Below are positions 1 through 4,818 of a stretch of 5,493 nucleotides of DNA, piece after piece; position 1 is the first letter of the stretch; each line of letters opens with the position of its first letter. The translations under genes and the position numbers were made by a program. The notes under the pieces are model-generated. The model was given only the letters and a program-made list of their open reading frames with translations, was not told the origin of the DNA and did no database searches. The DNA is from Dehalococcoidia bacterium. GTDB taxonomy: Bacteria; Chloroflexota; Dehalococcoidia; Dehalococcoidales; E44-bin46. The DNA lies in the NCBI GenBank assembly GCA_004376105.1, contig SOKA01000075.1, positions 1 to 5,493 of the forward strand, given 5' to 3'.

Positions 1-1
1 G

Positions 2-280
2 GTAGTCAAAAATAAGGTTGCCCCTCCCTTCAGGAGTGCTGAGTTTGACATCATGTTTGACCACGGGATAAGCAGGGAGGGTAATCTTATTGACCTTGGT
101 GTAGAGTGGGGGCTAGTGAAGAAGGCTGGCGCTTTTTTCTCCTATGGTGATATTCGCTTGGGGCAAGGTAGGGAGAGCGCCAAGCGATACCTGAGTCAGA
201 ACCCTGAGCTGGCTCAGGAGATTGAGCAGCAGATTAGAGCCTCAGCTGCCACCACTCATATTGCGATGCCTGATGATTAA
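2..280 (+). CDS. recA: RecA recombinase, C-terminal part (5' end outside window)
   Basis: RecA polymerises on single-stranded DNA, drives ATP-dependent homologous strand exchange and activates the SOS response. Only the last 92 residues are visible. The reading frame is open from base 2, so the first in-frame ATG (53) is internal and not the start. The visible part begins in the end of the ATPase core, with the conserved VKNKVAPPF stretch and EFDIMFDHGISREG. It continues into the small C-terminal domain, with LIDLGVEWGLVKKAGAFFSY, GQGRESAKRYL and NPELAQEIEQQIR. It ends in a short tail, IAMPDD, less acidic than in enterobacterial RecA. The family is about 345 residues, so roughly 250 residues are missing through the window edge, with no sign of damage. 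recX follows 94 bases later, the usual partner order. Confidence 0.97.
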   Translation, partial: VVKNKVAPPFRSAEFDIMFDHGISREGNLIDLGVEWGLVKKAGAFFSYGDIRLGQGRESAKRYLSQNPELAQEIEQQIRASAATTHIAMPDD

Positions 281-319
281 GACATCTTAAACAGATAACT
301 TGGTAGGTAATAGGAGTAA

Positions 320-349
320 GTAAGGCTGAGGCATAGGCTTTAGCCTTAC
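320..349 (+). terminator. Hairpin between recA and recX, candidate partial terminator or attenuator
   Basis: GTAAGGCTGAGGC (320-332) pairs with GCTTTAGCCTTAC (337-349) around the tetraloop ATAG. The 13-bp stem has no mismatch and only two G-U pairs. It is followed by GTCTTTAAAGG, a short and interrupted T-rich stretch, so as an intrinsic terminator it would be leaky. The position, 39 bases past the recA stop and ahead of the recX ribosome site, matches the E. coli arrangement, where a terminator between recA and recX lets only a minority of transcripts read through. The pairing is read directly from the sequence; the termination function is inferred. Confidence 0.5.
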
Positions 350-374
350 GTCTTTAAAGGGGGTAGGCAAGTTA

Positions 375-1004
375 ATGAAGAAAATTACCGCCATCCACTC
401 CGGGAAGGGTCGGGGAGAGCGAGTGAATGTATCCCTGGATGGCAGGTTCGCTTTTAGTTTGGAAGCTGAGGTGGCGGTAAAAGAGGGCTTGCAGGTGGGG
501 CAAGAGCTATCCAATAGTCACATTGAAGCACTAGCTAGGTCTGACCACTTCTACCGTTGCCTCAATGCTGCTGCCCACTACCTTAGCTATCGACCTCGGA
601 GCGAGTTTGAGCTAAGGAAGCGACTTTACCAGCGTGGTTTTGATGGTGATTGTGTAGAGGCAGTGCTTGCCAAGCTAAAGGAGCAGGAACTAGTGGATGA
701 TATAGCCTTTGCTCAATTCTGGAAGGATAACCGGGAATCGTTTAGCCCCCGCAGCCGGTGGCTAACTAAGTTAGAACTAAGGCGAAAGGGGGTAGCCGAA
801 GACATTATAGACCAGGTGGTTGATGTAATTGATGATGACGATTGTGCTTATCGAGCAGCCCTTAGTAAAGCTCGCAGTTTATCTATGTCTGACTATCAGA
901 GCTTTCGCCACCGGTTAGGCGAATATCTTAAGCGGCGTGGCTTTAGTTATGGGGTGATAAATCACACCGTGGAACGGGTATGGCAGAAACAGGGGTCTAG
1001 ATAA
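375..1004 (+). CDS. recX: RecX, regulator of RecA
   Basis: RecX binds RecA filaments and usually limits their extension, damping recombinase and SOS activity in the cytoplasm. The 209-residue product has an N-terminal strand-rich segment (about 1-50, with RVNVSLDGRFAFSL), which many Gram-positive and Chloroflexota RecX proteins carry and the short enterobacterial form lacks. Three tandem three-helix repeats follow: about 58-120 with the hallmark YLSYRPRSEFELRKRL and the LVDDIAFAQFW stretch, about 121-165 with SRWLTKLELRRKGV, and about 172-206 with YLKRRGFSYGVI. The start is supported by a purine-rich AAAGGGGG at 356-363, 11 bases before the ATG, and by a family-like opening MKKITAI. It lies directly downstream of recA, behind a hairpin that may reduce its transcription. 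It appears intact, with no odd features. Confidence 0.95.
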   Translation: MKKITAIHSGKGRGERVNVSLDGRFAFSLEAEVAVKEGLQVGQELSNSHIEALARSDHFYRCLNAAAHYLSYRPRSEFELRKRLYQRGFDGDCVEAVLAKLKEQELVDDIAFAQFWKDNRESFSPRSRWLTKLELRRKGVAEDIIDQVVDVIDDDDCAYRAALSKARSLSMSDYQSFRHRLGEYLKRRGFSYGVINHTVERVWQKQGSR

Positions 1005-1006
1005 CT

Positions 1007-1036
1007 TTTACCTTGACTTTAAATTGGCAAGGTGGG
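1007..1036. repeat. Small inverted repeat just after recX
   Basis: ACCTTG (1010-1015) and CAAGGT (1028-1033) are perfect inverted copies separated by 12 bases; three outer T-G pairs (1007-1009 with 1034-1036) could lengthen the stem as RNA. It starts three bases after the recX stop. It could be a weak recX 3' hairpin, although no proper T-run follows, or a regulator site overlapping the candidate rny promoter. Six base pairs can arise by chance, so confidence is low. Confidence 0.25.
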
Positions 1037-1042
1037 TAGTAT
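1013..1042 (+). promoter_or_regulatory. Candidate sigma-70-type promoter for the rny operon
   Basis: TTGACT (1013-1018, five of six to the -35 consensus) and TAGTAT (1037-1042, four of six to the -10) are separated by 18 bases and lie in the 84-bp gap before rny. The expected start would be near 1049, giving a leader of about 40 bases. An internal promoter here would let rny and the genes after it be expressed independently of the recA-recX hairpin. The region is A+T-rich downstream, so partial -10 matches are expected by chance; the call rests on sequence match and position only. Confidence 0.35.
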
Positions 1043-1088
1043 TTGTTAATTATAGTTTGAATTAAAGTTACAGGAAGAGAGGCAAAAA

Positions 1089-2639
1089 ATGCCAATAGAT
1101 GTAACGACAATAAATATACTGACAATTCTATTTAGTTTCATCATCGGTGGGGTGGCTGGGGCGGCATTTGTCTTCTTTTTTAGACGAATGAGGGTTAACC
1201 GAGAAATGCGTGTTGCTGAGAGGAGGGCGTCTAGACTGAAGACTGAAGCCGAGCTCAAAGCTAGGGAAATGCTCCGTGAAGCCAAGGATGAGGCGGAGAA
1301 ATTCAAGTCAGTAGCTGAGGCAGAGTATCGGGAACGGCGCTCTGAACTACAGCGCCATGAGAACCGTCTGGCTCAAAAGGAAGCGACCTTGGAGCACAAG
1401 TTAGAGGGTGTAGACCATCGTGAGCATAATCTGGCTAACAAAGAAAAGGCAATAGAATCCATTCGCACCCACCTTGAAGAGGCTAGAAATAAGCAGTTAA
1501 AGCAGCTAGAGCTGATTTCGGGCATGTCTAGTGCTGAGGCAAAGCAAGCACTACTTGAGACTATGGAGACTGAGATGCGGGAGGAGTCCTCTCGACGCCT
1601 TCGGGGGTGGGAAGCCAGGTTAAAAGAGGAAGCTAACCAGAAAGCCCAGGAAATTTTATCCCAGGCTATCCAGCGTTGTGCCTCTGAGGTTGTATCTGAG
1701 ACTACGGTGGCTAGTGTTCCCCTCCCCAGCGATGAGATGAAGGGTCGGCTTATCGGACGGGAGGGTCGCAATATTAGAGCCTTGGAGCAGGCTACCGGCG
1801 TTGACCTAATTATTGACGATACCCCTGAGGCAGTGACCCTGTCTAGCTTTGACCCGGTGCGGCGAGAAGTGGCTCGCATTGCGCTAAATAGGCTTATCCT
1901 TGATGGGCGCATCCATCCAGCTCGCATTGAAGAGGTGGTAGCCAAGGCCAAGGAGGAAGTAGATGCTACTATCTATAGCGCTGGAGAGCAGGCAGCATAC
2001 CAAGTGGGGGTACATGGATTGCACGCTGGGTTAATTAGATTGCTTGGTCGCCTTAAGTTTCGCACTAGCTATGGACAGAATGTCTTAGCCCATAGTATTG
2101 AGGTTGCCTATCTAGCTGGTATGATTGCTTCAGAGTTGGGAGCCAATGTGGCTATAGCTAAGAAAGCTGGACTGCTTCATGACATTGGTAAGGCAGTAGA
2201 CCGCGAGGTGGAAGGCAGTCACGCTGCTATCGGGGCTGACCTGGTTAAGCAATGGGATAAATCCCCTGAGGTGGTTCAGGGTATCGCTGAGCACCATGGT
2301 GAAACTGATACTATCAACATTTGGGGCTTTATCACCTCAGCGGCTGATGCTATCAGTAGTGCCAGACCCGGAGCCAGGCGTGAGTTGTTGGAGAGCTACC
2401 TGAAACGGCTAAAGGCCCTTGAAGATATAGCCGATAGCTTCAAGGGAGTGGAGAAGTCCTTTGCTATTCAAGCCGGTCGCGAAATCCGTATCTTGGTCAA
2501 GCCAGAAGAGATTGATGATTTGGGGTCTATGAGGCTTGCTCGAGACATTGTTAAGAAGATAGAAGAAAGCCTGGAGTATCCAGGGCAAATAAAGGTTACC
2601 GTGCTCAGGGAGACAAGAGCTATAGGCTATGCTAAGTAG
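1089..2639 (+). CDS. rny: Ribonuclease Y, membrane-anchored endoribonuclease
   Basis: RNase Y cleaves single-stranded regions of mRNA, starting bulk mRNA decay and processing riboswitch and operon transcripts; it acts at the cytoplasmic membrane. The 516-residue product is full length for the family (about 520). It has an N-terminal membrane helix (about 9-31) followed by basic residues, and a long charged coiled coil (about 35-200, rich in Glu, Arg and Lys). A KH RNA-binding domain follows (about 207-272), with the GxxG loop GREG at 223-226 after LPSDEMKGRLI. The HD catalytic domain (about 330-425) has H335, H364-D365 in LLHDIGKA, H378, H402-H403 and D420 in AADAISSARPGARRE. The C-terminus is the typical QIKVTVLRETRAIGYAK. 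The ATG is preceded by GAGAGG (1077-1082) with a six-base spacer. The ymdB-like gene follows nine bases after the stop, as in Bacillus. Confidence 0.97.
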   Translation: MPIDVTTINILTILFSFIIGGVAGAAFVFFFRRMRVNREMRVAERRASRLKTEAELKAREMLREAKDEAEKFKSVAEAEYRERRSELQRHENRLAQKEATLEHKLEGVDHREHNLANKEKAIESIRTHLEEARNKQLKQLELISGMSSAEAKQALLETMETEMREESSRRLRGWEARLKEEANQKAQEILSQAIQRCASEVVSETTVASVPLPSDEMKGRLIGREGRNIRALEQATGVDLIIDDTPEAVTLSSFDPVRREVARIALNRLILDGRIHPARIEEVVAKAKEEVDATIYSAGEQAAYQVGVHGLHAGLIRLLGRLKFRTSYGQNVLAHSIEVAYLAGMIASELGANVAIAKKAGLLHDIGKAVDREVEGSHAAIGADLVKQWDKSPEVVQGIAEHHGETDTINIWGFITSAADAISSARPGARRELLESYLKRLKALEDIADSFKGVEKSFAIQAGREIRILVKPEEIDDLGSMRLARDIVKKIEESLEYPGQIKVTVLRETRAIGYAK

Positions 2640-2643
2640 GAAA
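2638..2643 (+). promoter_or_regulatory. Ribosome binding site supporting the GTG start of the ymdB-like gene
   Basis: AGGAAA (2638-2643) overlaps the last two bases of the rny TAG stop codon and sits five bases before the GTG at 2649. Its placement on the stop codon suggests translation of the downstream gene is linked to ribosomes finishing rny. It also supports the GTG, since the protein already opens with the family's strand LILVVGD right at that codon. Confidence 0.55.
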
Positions 2644-2648
2644 AGCTA

Positions 2649-3416
2649 GTGTTAATATTAGTGGTTGGTGATGTAATTGGTAGGCCTGGTAGGAGGGCGG
2701 TAGGGGCACTTTTACCAGGCCTTCGCCAGCAATATGGGTTGGATTTGGTTATTGCTAATGCTGAGAATGTTGCCGGCGGTTTGGGTCTAACTTCAACTAC
2801 AGCCAAGGCACTGCTTGATGCTGGCGTTGACGTGTTGACCTCAGGTAACCATATATGGGCTCAGAAAGAGATTGTTCCATACCTCGATAGTGAGATGCCT
2901 ATTCTGCGTCCATTAAATTATCCCCCAGGCGTGCCCGGTAGGGGCTATCTAGTCAATGGTCAGGCTATGGTTGTTAATTTGATGGGGAGAACCTTTATGG
3001 GCAATTTCGATTGCCCATTTAGAGCTATGGATAAACTATTGGCTGAGCTTAAGGACAAGCCGCCAGTTATTATTGTTGATTTCCATGCCGAGGCAACGTC
3101 GGAGAAAATGGCAATGGGGCGATACCTGGACGGTCGCGTCAGTGCTGTGCTCGGCACCCATACTCATGTGGGAACCATTGATGCTCAGTTACTCCCTCGG
3201 GGCACCGCCTATGTTACCGATATTGGTATGACTGGACCCATTGATTCAATTATAGGTGATGACGCCGAGGCGGTAGTTCGCCGTTTTCTGACCATGATAC
3301 CCCATCGTTTATCTGTAGGCAAAGGCAAAATAATATTTAATGCAGTGCTGGTTAGGGTAGATGACAATAGTGGTAAGGCGATAGGCATTGACCGAATCTA
3401 TCAGGAGGTGGAGTAA
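2649..3416 (+). CDS. ymdB: YmdB-family (TIGR00282) metallophosphoesterase
   Basis: This is a calcineurin-like dinuclear-metal phosphoesterase. The Bacillus YmdB hydrolyses 2',3'-cyclic nucleotides, products of RNA breakdown, and affects biofilm and motility gene expression; the substrate here is inferred from homology. The 255-residue product has nearly the family length (about 260). The metal and active-site set is complete: D8 in VVGDVIGRPGR, E39-N40 in ANAEN, N67-H68 in SGNHIW, H146 in DFHAE, and H171 and H173 in LGTHTHVGT. The family motifs YVTDIGMTGP and DSIIGDDAE are also present. There is no signal peptide, so it should be cytoplasmic. It starts with GTG; no earlier start is plausible because the first beta strand begins at residue 2. 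It is nine bases from rny and two bases from the PHP gene, so it is almost certainly cotranscribed with both. Confidence 0.93.
   Translation: MLILVVGDVIGRPGRRAVGALLPGLRQQYGLDLVIANAENVAGGLGLTSTTAKALLDAGVDVLTSGNHIWAQKEIVPYLDSEMPILRPLNYPPGVPGRGYLVNGQAMVVNLMGRTFMGNFDCPFRAMDKLLAELKDKPPVIIVDFHAEATSEKMAMGRYLDGRVSAVLGTHTHVGTIDAQLLPRGTAYVTDIGMTGPIDSIIGDDAEAVVRRFLTMIPHRLSVGKGKIIFNAVLVRVDDNSGKAIGIDRIYQEVE
3403..3410 (+). promoter_or_regulatory. Strong ribosome binding site inside the ymdB-like gene
   Basis: AGGAGGTG (3403-3410) is a near-perfect Shine-Dalgarno sequence within the last codons of the ymdB-like gene, eight bases before the GTG start at 3419. It fixes that GTG as the start of the PHP gene and points to high, probably coupled, translation. 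Confidence 0.75.
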
Positions 3417-3418
3417 CA

Positions 3419-4276
3419 GTGTCTGAGGTAGATCTCCATATACACTCCACCGCCTCTGATGGTCGACTTAGTCCAGAGGAGATTGTCCCTAAATCAGCAG
3501 AGCGTGGGTTAACCATTATTGCCCTTGCCGACCATGACACTGTGGATAGTATTGCTCCCGCCTTAGAAACGGCTAGGGCTTTCCCCGGGCTAAAAGTGAT
3601 ACCCTGCGTTGAAATTAGCACTAATGTCCCTCGGGGTGAAGTTCATGTTTTAGGCTACTTTATAGATTATACCAGTCGGGAGCTAAAGGTTAGACTGGAG
3701 AGAATGCGTAGTTCTCGGCGAGAGAGGGCTCGGGGGATGATTGCTAAACTGAGGAGTTTAGGTATCCATATTGAGTGGCAGCGAGTCCAGGAAATAGCTG
3801 GCAGTGGTTCTATAGGTCGCCCTCATATTGCTCAAGCTATGTTAGAAAAGGGTTATATAGCCTCGGTTAAGGAGGCATTTACTAAGTATATAAGTCGAGG
3901 CGGACCTGCCTATGTTGAGCGGGGAAAGATGACTCCTGTGGGGGCAGTGGAACTAATACTGCGGGCTAACGGATTACCGGTGCTGGCACACCCACTAACT
4001 ATTGATGACTTGGAGGCGGTGGTTATTGAACTAAAGGCGATTGGTCTGGTAGGCATCGAAGCCTATTACAATGGTTATACTGCTGACGAAGTAAGTAGGC
4101 TGGTTAGCTTAGCCAATAGGCACAATCTTATTGCCACTGGTGGTAGTGATTACCATGGTCTAGATGCTAGTACTGAGACTATGATTGGTAGTACCGATGT
4201 GCCGATAGAGGCGGCGGAGCGCCTTATAGCTCTGGCAGAGCAGCGAGCGCTATTTAGCCAACCCATCGTATTTTGA
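3419..4276 (+). CDS. PHP-domain metal-dependent phosphoesterase (YciV/TrpH-like)
   Basis: This belongs to the polymerase-and-histidinol-phosphatase (PHP) superfamily, in the stand-alone group that includes the 3',5'-nucleotide bisphosphatase of Chromobacterium and E. coli YciV (RNase AM, a 5'-3' exoribonuclease that trims rRNA 5' ends). The exact substrate cannot be read from sequence. The 285-residue product shows the complete trinuclear metal set: H7 and H9 in DLHIHS, D14, H39-D40 in LADHDT, E65 in PCVEIS, H76 in EVHVLGY, H191 in LAHP, and D244 and H246 in GGSDYHG. The inserted helical region (about 87-170) carries GRPHIAQAM, typical of this group. No signal peptide is seen. The GTG start is set by a strong ribosome site, and the gene begins two bases after the ymdB-like stop. 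The neighbours favour a role in RNA or nucleotide turnover. Confidence 0.9.
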   Translation: MSEVDLHIHSTASDGRLSPEEIVPKSAERGLTIIALADHDTVDSIAPALETARAFPGLKVIPCVEISTNVPRGEVHVLGYFIDYTSRELKVRLERMRSSRRERARGMIAKLRSLGIHIEWQRVQEIAGSGSIGRPHIAQAMLEKGYIASVKEAFTKYISRGGPAYVERGKMTPVGAVELILRANGLPVLAHPLTIDDLEAVVIELKAIGLVGIEAYYNGYTADEVSRLVSLANRHNLIATGGSDYHGLDASTETMIGSTDVPIEAAERLIALAEQRALFSQPIVF

Positions 4277-4281
4277 GCTCG

Positions 4282-4323
4282 TTTATTAAGGGAGATTAGT
4301 AAAAACAGTTACTGCTTAATAAA
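4282..4323 (+). promoter_or_regulatory. Nested inverted repeat holding the ribosome site of the B-box gene
   Basis: TTTATTAAG (4282-4290) is a perfect inverted copy of CTTAATAAA (4315-4323), whose last base touches the ATG at 4324. Inside it, AGTAA (4298-4302) pairs with TTACT (4309-4313), with an extra T-G pair at 4297/4314. The only Shine-Dalgarno-like sequence, AAGGGAG (4288-4294), is 29 bases from the ATG in linear distance. Folding only the inner hairpin leaves 11 unpaired bases between them, a workable spacing. Folding the outer stem as well leaves GGAGAT (4291-4296) as a bulge and pairs the bases next to the start codon. Pairings are read directly from sequence; the regulatory role is inferred, and the outer stem is A-T-rich and weak. 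Confidence 0.4.
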
Positions 4324-4818
4324 ATGAGATGTGCTACTCACCCTGATGTTGAAACTAACCTGCGATGTGGTAAGTGTGGTAAGCCGATATGCCCTAAGTG
4401 CCTAGTGCAGACACCGGTTGGCGCCCGATGCCCCGATTGTGCTCGGCTATATAAGCTGCCTACCTTTCACATTACTAGAAAGTATTATCTGAGGGCTATA
4501 GGGGTTGCAGCAGGCATGGCCTTTGCCTGTGGCGCAGCCTGGTGGGCAGCTAGGGCGGTGATGGGCATATCTTACTTTAATTTCCTGTTGGCGGCTGGTT
4601 TTGGCTATGCCATTGGGGAGGCGGTTAGCCGTTCAGTTAATCGCAAGCGTGGTAGAGGCTTAGCCCTTATTGCCGGTACTACCGTGGTGATAAGCTACGT
4701 AATTAGTATCTTTCCTCCTTGGGGATTGGGGGTTTTGTGGCTCAGCGTGCCCGGCTTAGTTCTTAATCTTCTGGCGGTGGCTCTGGGTGTTTATCTCGCT
4801 ATCACCCGTTTACGCTAA
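4324..4818 (+). CDS. Small membrane protein with N-terminal B-box-type zinc domain
   Basis: Function unknown. The 164-residue product starts with a cysteine-rich domain (about 1-45) resembling the B-box zinc finger found at the front of many bacterial rhomboid-like proteins. C3, H6, C15, C18, C23, C26, C36 and C39 could bind two zinc ions, and the stretch CGKCGKPICPKC is characteristic. A basic linker follows, then about four hydrophobic segments (near 57-79, 82-100, 112-130 and 134-160). No rhomboid GxSG motif or catalytic histidine is present, so this is not a rhomboid protease despite the similar front end. The only in-frame start after the stop at 4300 is the ATG at 4324, and C3 must be included, so the start is firm although its ribosome site is distant. 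It lies 47 bases after the PHP gene on the same strand, and its stop overlaps that of the convergent sirtuin gene. Confidence 0.8.
   Translation: MRCATHPDVETNLRCGKCGKPICPKCLVQTPVGARCPDCARLYKLPTFHITRKYYLRAIGVAAGMAFACGAAWWAARAVMGISYFNFLLAAGFGYAIGEAVSRSVNRKRGRGLALIAGTTVVISYVISIFPPWGLGVLWLSVPGLVLNLLAVALGVYLAITRLR

Noticed and set aside
53..280. A 75-residue gene beginning at ATG 53
   Set aside because: The frame is open upstream to base 2 and the extra residues match RecA, so this ATG is internal to recA.
287..514. Minus-strand frame across the recA-recX gap and the recX start
   Set aside because: It is antisense to clearly conserved recX, has no recognisable domain, and includes the hairpin region; it is a shadow frame.
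1046..1951. Two minus-strand frames (1046-1306 and 1373-1951) inside rny
   Set aside because: They mirror the coiled-coil and KH coding sequence; Ser/Leu/Arg-rich products with no domain are typical of antisense shadows of charged coiled coils.
2960..3621. Minus-strand frames inside the ymdB-like and PHP genes
   Set aside because: Both overlap fully conserved catalytic genes and show no family resemblance or ribosome site.
4324..4818. Rhomboid protease
   Set aside because: The B-box-like N-terminus suggests it, but there is no GxSG serine motif or catalytic histidine in the membrane part, and it has too few helices.
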